IMG/VR virus record: IMGVR_UViG_3300003894_000028
Location: 1 to 22,035 of that record
Direction: 5' to 3' (one strand)
DNA from: a virus
Length of the DNA stretch: 22,035 nt
Positions 1-9,600 of this stretch are shown in pieces (position 1 is the first letter of the stretch; each line of letters starts with the position of its first letter). A program made the translations under genes and the position numbers. Under the pieces are notes generated by a model. The model saw only the letters and a program-made list of their open reading frames with translations, was not told where the DNA came from and did no database searches.

Positions 1-29
1 TCCTGACTATCATCGAGTCACTATCACCT
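1..29 (-). repeat. Left copy of a degenerate ~28-nt motif
   Basis: On the minus strand this reads AGGTGATAGT, a 5-nt spacer, GATGATAGT, one variable base, then AGGA. A closely similar copy lies at 21993-22020. In this copy the stop codon of the 24..314 gene falls inside the motif (TGA followed at once by TAG). An ATG at 13-11 could start the next gene with Met-Ile-Val-Arg, with AGGTGA as a distant ribosome site. Only four codons of that gene would be in the window, so it is not called separately. The similarity is visible by eye; any role as a gene-junction signal is inference. Confidence 0.45.
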
Positions 30-314
30 ACGCCTCCCCTCCCGGACACTCAGCACACACCCGCGCGGGAACGCGGTGACTCCGGCGAATCCCTCCTCGC
101 CTTTGGTGTCGGCAATCTTGAGGCATGAGTCATCCTCGAAGACGAGCCATCCCACGGTCTCGAAGGTCGGACACTCGACCTCCTCCGGCGGCGTCCATGA
201 TGAGTCGCTGATGATGTCGACCCACCTGATCAAGACAAGGCGTGGCCCCCCATCGCCCTCCGCGTGAGTGGGAGCGGTATCACGAGGCGGGGTCAGGGGA
301 GCCACTGATCTCAT
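24..314 (-). CDS. Small conserved phage protein of unknown function
   Basis: This encodes 96 residues with no membrane segment or signal peptide. The first 25 residues are rich in Pro, Arg and Thr. The rest looks like a compact beta-rich domain with a Trp-Val-Asp segment, a Ser-Asp-Ser-Ser-Trp turn, a Thr-Val-Gly-Trp-Leu-Val strand, and a C-terminal Pro-Arg-Gly-Cys-Val. From memory, similar short proteins with a Val-Gly-Trp-Leu-Val core and a Pro-Arg-Gly-Cys end recur in phages and proteobacteria without an assigned function. The ATG lies one base after the TAG of the upstream gene and has no clear ribosome site, so it is probably read by translational coupling. An internal start near Leu-Val-Leu-Ile-Arg-Trp is possible, because the N-terminal extension looks unstructured. 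Its position at the end of the tail-fibre group does not settle its role. Confidence 0.7.
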   Translation of the reverse strand: MRSVAPLTPPRDTAPTHAEGDGGPRLVLIRWVDIISDSSWTPPEEVECPTFETVGWLVFEDDSCLKIADTKGEEGFAGVTAFPRGCVLSVREGRRR

Positions 315-315
315 G

Positions 316-891
316 CTATGAATTAAAAGAACAAGCGAAACTCATTCCATAATTTGTACCGACAATGAGGTTCCTGTTTACTGTAGACATACCATGAACA
401 GAGAAATAGGGATTGCCATTTGAATCTTTCGTTAGGCTATAAACGAAATACATTCCCAGCGTTGTGTTCGGGCCGTCGGCTCCATCTGCATCGTGGATAT
501 CAATCCACCCGCCTCTCTTGAATCTTTTTCCCGGCCCCTCAATGTAAGATGCTAAAAAATCCGGGTGCATATAAATCTTTTTCACGCTTCCCGGTTGTGC
601 GGAGTCGGTTGAAAAGTAGTTACTGCTTGAAGGCATGACGTTGACGCCACTAAATCTTCTCCCTGCGCCTACAGTATTCCCTGCGACTGCCTCGTCGACA
701 TACTCCTTCGTAACAGACCCTCCCCCTTCCCCGCCTGGCCCTTCGCCTTCATCAAAATGGACGTTCCCATGAATGTAGGTATCGCCGCCCTCCCTGTTGA
801 TATGTATTTCCCTGCTAGGGTTCTCGGGCCAAATGAACTTGACACCGAGATGCTTCAACTTGAGAGCGTATTTGGTTCCCCAATTACTCAT
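316..891 (-). CDS. Probable tail fibre-associated or receptor-contact protein
   Basis: This encodes 191 residues. I do not recognise the family. Residues 1-45 are basic and aromatic, residues 46-59 form a Gly/Glu-rich linker, and residues 60-71 (Val-Thr-Lys-Glu-Tyr-Val-Asp-Glu-Ala-Val) resemble the short helical segment that precedes tip domains in phage fibres. Residues 77-191 are Ser/Asn/Gly/aromatic-rich and predicted beta. The start codon overlaps the stop of the preceding gene (ATGA) and has GGAGG four bases upstream. The position directly after the fibre and its small partner suggests an adsorption role. DNA for residues 77-191 is about 44% G+C by hand count (158/360 over 301-660), while 661-780 is 69/120. 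This suggests a swapped distal domain. A chaperone-like role is a weaker alternative. Confidence 0.6.
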   Translation of the reverse strand: MSNWGTKYALKLKHLGVKFIWPENPSREIHINREGGDTYIHGNVHFDEGEGPGGEGGGSVTKEYVDEAVAGNTVGAGRRFSGVNVMPSSSNYFSTDSAQPGSVKKIYMHPDFLASYIEGPGKRFKRGGWIDIHDADGADGPNTTLGMYFVYSLTKDSNGNPYFSVHGMSTVNRNLIVGTNYGMSFACSFNS

Positions 892-1169
892 TCGGCCTCC
901 GCGATGAGCGTGGCGTGGAGTTCCCTGATGGCCGCGATGGTGACGCCTATGTCCTCCTCGGTGACTGGCTCATTGCGCCGAAACTCCCCTCCGTTCTGTC
1001 GCCAGAATGGGTCGTTCATGTATTCGATCTCCCCGATACCCCTCTCAGGGTCATACTGAATGGCGTTGACGTTGGGAGCCACTACAGCGGAGACCCTATC
1101 CCCACTATGGTCTGTGGCGCTTACTCCATCAATGACGATGGTTTGGTCTTGTGGAATGATTGAGATCAT
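888..1169 (-). CDS. Small tail-module protein, often found next to phage fibres
   Basis: This encodes 93 residues. The N-terminal half has alternating hydrophobic strands with an Ile-Val-Ile-Asp-Gly-Val motif near residues 11-16. A Pro-Asn-Val-Asn-Ala-Ile-Gln-Tyr segment follows at about 32-39, then Gly-Glu-Ile-Glu-Tyr. From family knowledge, this layout (a strand ending in Asp-Gly-Val, then Pro-x-Asn-Val-x-Ala-hydrophobic, then Ile-Glu-Tyr) recurs in short proteins beside tail fibres in many phages and prophages, with function unknown. The C-terminal third is a predicted helix. The start overlaps the fibre stop by one base (TAATG), with GGAG seven bases upstream. It could be a fibre assembly factor or a minor structural piece. 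Confidence 0.7.
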   Translation of the reverse strand: MISIIPQDQTIVIDGVSATDHSGDRVSAVVAPNVNAIQYDPERGIGEIEYMNDPFWRQNGGEFRRNEPVTEEDIGVTIAAIRELHATLIAEAE

Positions 1170-3124
1170 TAAGCGACTCCGAGATAAATGATATAGGCGA
1201 GAGCGTAGTAGGGAGGGGTCGTGTCAACTGACCCGCTGAACGAGTGATTGTGATTGCCGATGCTATGGCTGTGTGAGCCAATGCCGTGACTGTGCGCTCC
1301 GCTACTCCCCGCGTCACCGCTGTCCCTCGTTGGAAACGTTGAGCCTCTCGCGACTGTCAGCGCCCCGGTTGCGGCATTGAGATCGGCAGTTGTCCCTGCG
1401 ACCTGAGTGGACATACTGTGATGGTGCGACGGCATCCTTGAGGTACTCAAAGTGTGGTTGTCAGTCGAGCCGAGGTCTGTGTCGTTCGTAGATAAATTTG
1501 TGTTATCCACACTCCCCGAGAAGGAGGAACTACTCGATCCACCACTTGACCCGACATTGACCCCAAGCATTCCACCCTTAATGAACCTGTCGGTTAGGTT
1601 TGGAACTTTTGAGGCGTTGGGGTGTCCTGATGCGTTTGCGCCGTCATCACACAGGAACCAACCTTTGCTGTTCAGTTCGGTGAGGTCGCGTACATCATTG
1701 CCTGACCACATTGAGATAATGCCAATGGGAGGCTCGTAACTGTCGCCTCCGGTCACATCAAATCGCATCCCGCTCGGTTGTGACGTAATGCTGATGCCAT
1801 CCCCGGCAATCATCGCGACATCCGAGTACATATCGTTCGAGTCCACCAACTTAATCATCGGTGTGCTTCTTAGATTGGCATCAGTCTCGAGTCGGTACTC
1901 CATGCCGTCCTGACCATCCTGACCCGGAGGGCCGGTCAAATCTTCGAGTTGGGCCGGAGTGAAGTCGTCATAGGTGAAGGGATCACCCTTATCGCCTTTG
2001 GGGCCGGGAACTGTTGAGTCCTGTCCGGTGTCACCCTTTTCGCCTTGTTCGCCTTGTGGGCCTCTGATGTCTCCGAGGTTCTCCCATTGTTCTGTTGCAC
2101 CGCCCCACGCATAGATGACTTGCTCGTCCTCAATGAAGTATGCGTCGCCATCTGCATCACCGGAAGCCGGGAGGTCTGTTGCGCTCGGGAGGTTGCCCTT
2201 AAAGTCGATGCCCTCACCCTTCAAGCCCTGCTCACCTTGCGGGATGGCAAACGACAGATTGACCGCATGGGCATCAGGCGGGCCTGTCTGAGTGACCGCG
2301 ACTGTGACCTCCTCTCCTGGCTCAAGGGTTTCGACATCAGCGGAGAAGTCAGGCGTCACACCGACCGGGCCTTCGGGGCCGGTCAGGCCGTCAAGTTGCT
2401 CGGGAGTGAAATCCTCATACTCGAAGGGATCGCCCTTCGGGCCAGTGGAGCCAGTTAAGCCAGTTGGCCCCGCCGGTATCTTGAAGTCCATATGGACGCC
2501 GGTGTACGGATCGTCGGGAGTGACTGTGACATCCGCGCCCTCTTCGTGGGGAACGGACTCCGCGTCTGCGGTGACGACAGGCGGTGGGCCGACAGGGCCG
2601 ACCTCCCCCTGTATGCCGGGAATCTGGTTTGCTTGATACCAACGCTTGTTGACCGCATCCTGATCCTCGAGGGGATCGGCCAGTGTCCGGACACGACTCC
2701 CGGTCATCTGAATGTCGCCGGTCATCGAGCCGCCGGAGAGTTTCAAATACCGAACGTCGCCCTCCTCGGTTGCCACTTTGTCCTCATAAAGCTCCTGACA
2801 AATCATTGTCAGTTTGTCGAGCGCGGCCTCGTGGCTTTCTGCCGGGAAGGCGTCATATGCTTGGTAATCGGTCTCCTGAGTGATCGGGGTCGTTCGCCAT
2901 ATGCGAATATCTCCGGGAGTCCCGACCTGTACTCTGAGAACCCAATTCCCGGAGCCATCCTCCTCGTCCTTTACGACGGCCGCGATGATCTCGCTCGAGA
3001 TACTCTCGTCGACATACGCCCATCGAACTTGAAGCGGGTCTTCGATCTCAAAGGTGATCGGGAGGTCGGTGACGTTTCCGTTCCAGTTGTAAGAGACCTC
3101 AGTCGTTTGGTTGTTTATCGTCAT
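1169..3124 (-). CDS. Tail fibre with T7-type N-terminal anchor and collagen-like shaft
   Basis: This encodes 651 residues. Residues 1-110 match the anchor region of T7-like fibres (IWRTTPITQETDY at about 75-87, then an Ala-Leu-Asp-Lys-Leu-Thr helix), which attaches the fibre to the tail. Residues 126-160 carry the Leu-Lys-Leu-Ser-Gly-Gly-Ser-Met-Thr-Gly motif seen in many fibres. Gly-X-Y collagen-like stretches occur at about 170-182, 219-232, 296-304, 355-383 and 398-407, separated by small domains. Two copies of a GDPF-(Tyr)-DFTP-x-QL module lie at 231-246 and 380-395, and two beta modules end in Ile-Pro-Ala-Gly or Ile-Pro-Gln-Gly. Residues 467-520 (Gly-Trp-Phe-Leu-Cys-Asp-Asp-Gly, then Val-Pro-Asn-Leu-Thr-Asp-Arg-Phe) are a tail-collar-like domain. 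The C-terminus has several His-x-His motifs (566-627), which bind metal in known trimeric fibres. The start overlaps the upstream stop (TAATG). A trimer is inferred. Confidence 0.9.
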   Translation of the reverse strand: MTINNQTTEVSYNWNGNVTDLPITFEIEDPLQVRWAYVDESISSEIIAAVVKDEEDGSGNWVLRVQVGTPGDIRIWRTTPITQETDYQAYDAFPAESHEAALDKLTMICQELYEDKVATEEGDVRYLKLSGGSMTGDIQMTGSRVRTLADPLEDQDAVNKRWYQANQIPGIQGEVGPVGPPPVVTADAESVPHEEGADVTVTPDDPYTGVHMDFKIPAGPTGLTGSTGPKGDPFEYEDFTPEQLDGLTGPEGPVGVTPDFSADVETLEPGEEVTVAVTQTGPPDAHAVNLSFAIPQGEQGLKGEGIDFKGNLPSATDLPASGDADGDAYFIEDEQVIYAWGGATEQWENLGDIRGPQGEQGEKGDTGQDSTVPGPKGDKGDPFTYDDFTPAQLEDLTGPPGQDGQDGMEYRLETDANLRSTPMIKLVDSNDMYSDVAMIAGDGISITSQPSGMRFDVTGGDSYEPPIGIISMWSGNDVRDLTELNSKGWFLCDDGANASGHPNASKVPNLTDRFIKGGMLGVNVGSSGGSSSSSFSGSVDNTNLSTNDTDLGSTDNHTLSTSRMPSHHHSMSTQVAGTTADLNAATGALTVARGSTFPTRDSGDAGSSGAHSHGIGSHSHSIGNHNHSFSGSVDTTPPYYALAYIIYLGVA

Positions 3125-6100
3125 TAGTCTTTCAATCCGTATTCGAGGGCCGCTCGTAAATAGAAGAGATTGTTATAGGGGATCAGTCTCGCGATCTTCG
3201 ACCAATCCTGATGAGTGAAGTCCTCACCGTTCGCGGTTTTATAGAAGGCGTTCCCGACGGCCCCATATGCTTCGGTCACAAAGCCGAAGGTCGGGCCGAG
3301 GAGTTCCGTGATTGCGTTCCGGGAGTAGTACCGGGAGACCGGGGACAGTCCGACCGCATCTCCGAGTCCTCCGAAGTTGGCGGTCAGTTTTTGCGTTGAC
3401 ATGATCCCGAGATCGAGGAGCGGAAGGAGACCGCTTCGCATCAAACCCTCATAGGCAATCTGCGTTGAACTCATGTCATCGACCTCATCCAACCGGCCAC
3501 GCGAAGCCATGTACAAATACCATCCACCGATTGCCGCCGCCCACGAGGAGAAGATTCCCTCGAGGACTTTGTAATTCCCCATCGCGAGGTTCTGGATGAT
3601 GGGGTTCAGAGTCTTGTCGACTGAGGCAAAGGGGAAGGACTTGAACTGAGTCACGAGCTGCATCGTCGTGTCCTTCGTAATGAACTTAGGAAGATCGGTG
3701 GCTCCCGGTGTGACGATGTTCTTGTCTGATATCCAGTTGGCGAACGCACCGAACTCATCGAGGAGGTTCATGTCGGAGGCGAGGGTCGGTTGCGCTCCGC
3801 TTGCGAGTTCATCCTCATAGGCTCGGCGCACTCCCCCATAGTCGAAGACGTGGACGTTGCCGTGCATGGTTCCATGTCGACGATACAGGTCGGCCACTTG
3901 AGCGAGTTTCTCTTCGCTCCATCCATGTTGAGCAAGCCACAGCCTGTCGGCCTTATCGAGTTTCGCTTTGCCGAGAGCCGCCTCGATCAATCTGTTCTCG
4001 GCAGTCTTGACCGTCGAGACTTTGTTGAACTGGTTGGCATACGGTAGGCCGGTAAGTTTCATAAATCCGGCAGTCATCTTGTTGAAGACCGACCCCACCG
4101 CTCCTCGCTCGAAGCCGTCATCAATGTCGTCGCTGATCTTGTGCATCGTGGTCGCGGAGGCGATGTCATGGATGTTCGCCATGAACGCGGCATCCTCCTG
4201 ACTGATCTCGGCCGCGAACGAGCGCATCCGGCGCATCGTCGGGGCGAACATCTTGCCGTATCCCTTGAGACCGCCATTCTTCATTGCGCCCATCGTGACA
4301 TCAGGCATCGACATGAAGAGAACCGAACCGAGGCCGCGCATGATTTGAAGGTCTTTCAAAAGGGACGCGATCCGTCGGAACTCTTGGCTCCCTTCGTTGG
4401 CCTTGTGCTGAATGACCCGGATCGAATGTTCAAAGTCTTCGAGGTCGGCTAGGATGCGCTTGCGAATCTTTTCGGCTTTCTTTCTCGGGAGGCCATGCGT
4501 CCGGACTTCGATCTCATCCATGACCTGTTTGATCATGTCGGCATGGCGCTGAGTGCCGGGAAGGACTCCCGCGTTCTTGAGTTCAAGATAAGGAGCGACT
4601 TGCATATTGTTCTTGGTCAGGATTCCCGAATACGACTGATCGAGGAGTTCCCCCATTAAGGGATCATCCTGTTCAAACATCAGGTGCCGACCTTGCAAGG
4701 CACTCGGGACTTTCGATGCGTCCGGGTTCAGTACACCGGCATCGACTCCCGCGACTCCTCCGGTGTTATCCCCCGAGATCGTTCGATACGATTCGCGCAG
4801 TAGTTGGGTCTCGGCTTTCTCATTCCACTCGTCGAGCTGCCTACGGTAAATCTCGCGCATTGACGGAAGAATGTCCTCATTTCTGGACAGTCTTTCGAGT
4901 TTCGCTTTCTTGGATGGCAAGCCGCGTCGAACGAATTCCTCCTCGCCAATGTTCTGAACCTTCTGGCGACTCCAAGACTGCGGGAGGTAATTCTTGTCCC
5001 CGGTCAACATCCTGACCAACTTGTAAGCGGCGTTCCGGTCGCCATTGTCGAAGACCCGCTTCGAGAGCGGAATCAACTCGTCAATCATCCGGAGTTGAAG
5101 GTCGCGCTCGGCTTCGAGTTTCTTGACCCGAGCATCTCTCAACTCGGCGACTTCGCCTTTGTAATTTGCCGATGCCTCCCAATCCTTCTCGGCCTTTGCG
5201 AGTTTGGCCGGGAAGTTGGCAAGGGTTTCCTCGCGGAGAGCGGCCAGTCGGTCGGGCGTCCAGTCTGCTCTCGTGAGGACATCTTGGTGGTATCCCTGAC
5301 GGAAGCGGTAGTCTTCCATCTGAGCCCAATTTTCGTTGAGGTCTTTGTAAGCCTTCTTCTCCCATTCCCGGAGAGGCCGCGCCTGACCTGTGGCTTCAAT
5401 AATCTCCTCGCCATCGGTTCGCATCAGTCGAGCCATGTGACGATCCAGATCGCCAAACGTGGTGTCGCGGATGATGGCTTTCGGGAGGCTCCCATAGAAG
5501 TCCTTCCGATATTTGTCCATGATCAGAAGCACTCGATCCACATATCGGGAGGAGGCATTGATCCGGGCCTCGACCGGTGCGGGGATCGCATCGCCGACCT
5601 TACCTTGCACGTTCGCCTTAGAGGCGAGACCCCCGCCGAAGACTCGAGTCCCCAACGAACGAATGGCGGCGCTCGGAGAGGTCTGCATATTGGTGATTGG
5701 GTTCACTCCCCGGACGAGACCACGCTTCGCGAAGACATCGGTCTCGGCATCAATGGCCTCATATTCGGCACGACGCTCCGCGATCAGAATCTCCTCGTCG
5801 AGTCCCTCCGTCTTTGCGCGGGTTCTGATCTCGTCGAGGCTCTCACTGATGCGAACATCATCGAGCGCGAGGTTGGTGCCATGTACGAGCGAATCATCTT
5901 CCACCGGGGCGAACCGGGAATTGTCGAGGTGGGTCTCGAGGTCTGTCTCGTATTCCTTGACCTTGCTGAGTACCTCCGGATCGTTGGAACTTCTGATCCT
6001 CGCGATCCCTCCGATGCCGTATCCCAAAGCTCCGGCGATTGCCGTTCCGGCGACTACGTTGGTGAATGATTCGTTGAACGTCCTCATCGGTTGGAGTTGG

Positions 6101-6645
6101 TGAAGGACGCCCTCGGTGATGATCTGTTCCCCGGCCGCAATCCCGGCCACTGATCCCGCGATCCTTGCGAGAGAGGCTCCGGCTCCGACGCCGGGAATCA
6201 TTACCATCGAGGCAATCGTCACAGGATCGAGAAGTCCGGCGACGGCTCCTGTCCAGAGTTGGCGGGTGATCGGCATATTGGCAATTTGTTGCCGGTCTCT
6301 TTCCTTCTGTCGATACAGGGCCATCGTGCGACGAGCCTCGGCGGGAGACTGTGCGTTGGCGATATAGGGGATCATCAACCGTTGACGCTCTTCTTCGAGG
6401 TTGGTCGTCTTGATCCACTCATAAGGATCAAAGCCATTGGCGATCACCTCCTCATCGGAGGCAAGCGTCCAGTCGCTAAGATCGTCCCCGCTGTACGCTT
6501 CTTCGAGGACTCCGGCCCCGAGGATGTTGTTGGCCCGATACATGGCCGACATATCACTCCATGCGGAGTTCTCCTGTTGGCCTTGCGAGAAGTCGCTGAC
6601 GAGGTAGTTCTGTTGGAACTCCTGTGGGGTGAGGTAGTCGGCCAC
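3124..6645 (-). CDS. Large internal virion (ejection) protein, T7 gp16 position
   Basis: This encodes 1173 residues and is the last of three internal-protein candidates before the fibre, the place of T7 gene 16. The start is a GTG overlapping the TAG of the previous gene (TAGTG). Residues 130-215 are strikingly hydrophobic and Gly/Ala-rich, with two or three possible membrane-inserting stretches (about 132-175 and 195-215). Another hydrophobic stretch with Trp-Ala-Ala-Ala-Ile-Gly-Gly-Trp-Tyr lies near the C-terminus. The long middle part is charged and helical. This fits a protein ejected with the DNA that helps form a channel across the host envelope. I see no lysozyme or lytic transglycosylase motif of the kind found at the N-terminus of T7 gp16. 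Function is assigned from order, size and composition rather than a diagnostic motif. Confidence 0.75.
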   Translation of the reverse strand: MADYLTPQEFQQNYLVSDFSQGQQENSAWSDMSAMYRANNILGAGVLEEAYSGDDLSDWTLASDEEVIANGFDPYEWIKTTNLEEERQRLMIPYIANAQSPAEARRTMALYRQKERDRQQIANMPITRQLWTGAVAGLLDPVTIASMVMIPGVGAGASLARIAGSVAGIAAGEQIITEGVLHQLQPMRTFNESFTNVVAGTAIAGALGYGIGGIARIRSSNDPEVLSKVKEYETDLETHLDNSRFAPVEDDSLVHGTNLALDDVRISESLDEIRTRAKTEGLDEEILIAERRAEYEAIDAETDVFAKRGLVRGVNPITNMQTSPSAAIRSLGTRVFGGGLASKANVQGKVGDAIPAPVEARINASSRYVDRVLLIMDKYRKDFYGSLPKAIIRDTTFGDLDRHMARLMRTDGEEIIEATGQARPLREWEKKAYKDLNENWAQMEDYRFRQGYHQDVLTRADWTPDRLAALREETLANFPAKLAKAEKDWEASANYKGEVAELRDARVKKLEAERDLQLRMIDELIPLSKRVFDNGDRNAAYKLVRMLTGDKNYLPQSWSRQKVQNIGEEEFVRRGLPSKKAKLERLSRNEDILPSMREIYRRQLDEWNEKAETQLLRESYRTISGDNTGGVAGVDAGVLNPDASKVPSALQGRHLMFEQDDPLMGELLDQSYSGILTKNNMQVAPYLELKNAGVLPGTQRHADMIKQVMDEIEVRTHGLPRKKAEKIRKRILADLEDFEHSIRVIQHKANEGSQEFRRIASLLKDLQIMRGLGSVLFMSMPDVTMGAMKNGGLKGYGKMFAPTMRRMRSFAAEISQEDAAFMANIHDIASATTMHKISDDIDDGFERGAVGSVFNKMTAGFMKLTGLPYANQFNKVSTVKTAENRLIEAALGKAKLDKADRLWLAQHGWSEEKLAQVADLYRRHGTMHGNVHVFDYGGVRRAYEDELASGAQPTLASDMNLLDEFGAFANWISDKNIVTPGATDLPKFITKDTTMQLVTQFKSFPFASVDKTLNPIIQNLAMGNYKVLEGIFSSWAAAIGGWYLYMASRGRLDEVDDMSSTQIAYEGLMRSGLLPLLDLGIMSTQKLTANFGGLGDAVGLSPVSRYYSRNAITELLGPTFGFVTEAYGAVGNAFYKTANGEDFTHQDWSKIARLIPYNNLFYLRAALEYGLKD

Positions 6646-9600
6646 TAAGGAGAGACCTCGAGATTCTGTTGGTGCAGTTTTTCTCGAGCGGCTTTACGCA
6701 TCTCCCTGATCTGCTCCTTCGATGCGTCGACTCGCTCGTCCTCCTCGACCACCTGGCCTTTTGTCTTCTGACCTTTGAGATCGACTTCCCATCCATCGTC
6801 GCCATCCATGTCGTCATCAGCGGGATAGGCTTCGGCGTTGGCCTCGTGCTTCGCTCTGACCTCCTTCTCGATGCGCTCCATCTCGGAGATCACGGTCTCT
6901 TGGGAGAGTCCGGTGATTCTGGCTTCTTGAAGAACGATGGTCTGCAAGCGACCGATCTCCTGTCGGAGAGGATCGTCCGGATTGTTTATGGATGCTTCGA
7001 CTTGCTTCTCGAGTTCGACTTGCCAACTCTCCACCGGAGGGAGGGAGTCCGGGTCTGCAATGAATCTCGTCCCTCGGCGAGTTCTGTGTGCCTTCTTCGG
7101 GACAGATTTTTGTGCGACCTCGAGTCTTTCCTCGAGTTGGGCTTGCGTTGCGTCGACCACGGCGTCGGCCGCTTTCGCCGCCTGTTGCGCGTTCTGAGTT
7201 TTGACTTGCTCCTGTGGCTCCTTCGACAGTTGATCACCTCGGACAATGACAAGTCGAGCGGAGTCCGGGACGACTGCTCCATCTTTGTCTTGGAGTCGCT
7301 GAATGATCGGACGGCCATCCATGTCGACCATCAACCATCCACCATCCTTCAACTTCTGGAAACGAACCTGATCCCCCTCAAACGCATCATCGGGGTGGAC
7401 TTGGTATCCGTTCGCGATGTCCTCTTCTGTCAGACGATCCACGCCGGAAGCGAAGTCCCGAAGACTCCATTCGAGTTCCTCAGTTCCCGCGAACTGATGC
7501 TTGTGGTGGATGCTGTCGCGTTCGATCTCGCCATGCTTTTCGTTGTACGAGAAAGTATTTCGAGCAACCGAGACCGCGAGTCGTGCGGCGTTCTTGTGAT
7601 CCTTCCCGGCGGCGATTGCGGTCGCATAAACCGACTTCATCAGGCCGGTGACTTCTGAGCTGCCGACCACCTTATCCTCCATCGCGTCGAAAATATCGTC
7701 GCCTTCGCCGTACTTCTTGACGGCCTCCTCGAAGTTCTCTTTCTCGAGAAAGTCCGTCGCTCGTTGTTCGGCAACACTCTCCGGGACTTGAGTCCGGTTG
7801 AGGTAGTTGTTCATTACATCCCGATACATTTGCGCCCCGGTCTCCGTTGCGATGTTGATGCCATCGAGAGTCGTAAAGAGATCGCGAGCCATCTCGAACG
7901 CTTGGCCGTAAGCGGCAGTCCGGAAGGCGCTTCCCTCTGATGCGCTGATGCCGCCCCCCGCCGCGCTGTCAATCTGATCGGCCAGGGCGAGAGCGGCCCC
8001 GATGCGTTGCGGGTCGCCACTATTGAGATCGTTGTGAATGGCCTCGGCAAATTGCTCGGGGACATATTTATGTTTCGCCACGAACTCGGATAGGCGAGTC
8101 TGAGTGTCGATAGGGTTCCCCGGCTTTATGGATTCCCCTTTGCCGTTCATAGACATCAGGATTTTCCATGCGGCCTCCTTAACTTCGGAGGCACTCGCCT
8201 TCTTTCCCCCGGCCTCATATTGCTTGTCGTTGCTCACCGTCATGGTGCCGAAAGCAAGACCGGCCGCTTCGTGGGTGATGAGTTGGTCTTTGGTGAATTC
8301 CAACTCCTTCTCTTCGTATTTGGCTTTCAGAGCGGCGACTGTCGTCTTGCGCGACTCTTTGTACTTTTGCCAATAAGGATCATCTGATCCGGCAAAGCCC
8401 GCCTCCCTCGGATCAACCGTGTCGATGTCTTTATAGGCTTGCTCGACTGCGGCGTATCCACCGGGGCCGACGGCAATGGCGGTCAGGTGTTCGTCGCTCC
8501 TCGCCTCGAGCGCAGACAGGAGTCTCCCCTTCTCTTGCTTATAGTCGGTTGGGGTGATTGTTCCTTTGTTGAATTCCGAGTTCAGCGTGGAGTTCGCTTC
8601 GGCCAGGAGGAAAGGACTGTCGACGATGTTTCCGTTGGCATCGGTGACGTTCGCCATGACTGAGGCGGTCAGGTTCCGGGAGTTGGTTGTCAAAGAGAGC
8701 GTGTCGGTCTCGTTGAGGTTCAAGGCACCGGCCTCTATAGCGGCCGTTGACCATGCCTCGACCATATCCGGATTTGTGGAATTCGCGATCTGATCTTTGT
8801 AGTAGTTGACGACCTCGTTGACTCGAGCCTTTGCGACCGCCCTTTGTCGGTTCGCGGTGTTCTCGTCGATGGCTCCGCTCATGTACATCTGGTCGATCAT
8901 GTACATATGCGAGCCCTCACTTGTCCCGGTCAGGTAATCCACATCGAATGACTCGGAGGCTAGGACTCGGAGGGATTCTCCGTTCCACTGGTTCTCAGCG
9001 GCGCGGCGTTTCTTGGAGATATCCTCCGGCGAGTAATAAGGCGAATACGCTTCTTCCCATTCGAGATAAGCGTCTTTGGTTCGGATGCCAGCAAGACTGT
9101 CGTCGGCTTCTCCCCTGATGCGATTATTGTGAGAACGCATCCGAAGTTGAGCGAGTTCTTCTTTCGCGGCGTCGATCATTCCGAGTCGGTCTGCCATGTA
9201 TGCCGACCTGAGCTGCGGGTTGGTAATCTTGTAACTGGTGTTTAATTCCTTCTCGAATGAGGCCAATTTTGAAGACAGGTCATCCTCGATTGTTTCGTAG
9301 TTGTAACTCCCGGACTCACCCATCTCCGTGAGGTCTTGCCTCATGGTCTGCTCGGTGACATATCCGGCGAGCCAACTTTTGAACTCGCTCTTTTTTGTCA
9401 GGACATCGGCTTTCTGATTGTTGTATTCGATCTCGAGACCGGCATCCACGAACTTCGCCCCGGCGTCGGCGATTGCCATTCCCATCCGACCTTGTGCAAG
9501 TGCCGCCGCCGCCCATGCGCGACCCACTTGGTCATAGTTGGTAGGCATCTTGTATTGGCTTTGCTTGACTGCCGTGTACCGCATCGGAGCCCTCCGTGTG

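Noticed and set aside
316-891. Diversity-generating retroelement target, given the BPP-1-like capsid and Bbp19-like genes
   Set aside because: No reverse transcriptase or template repeat is in the window, and the C-terminus does not show a clear C-type lectin variable end.
5095-6069. 324-codon open frame on the plus strand
   Set aside because: It lies wholly antisense to the 1173-residue internal protein. Long plus-strand frames here follow from the codon pattern of the opposite strand; no ribosome site or recognisable domain is seen.
6669-7658. 329-codon open frame on the plus strand
   Set aside because: It is antisense to the C-terminal part of the 1006-residue internal protein, and its Leu/Arg/Asp-rich shadow composition shows no family features.
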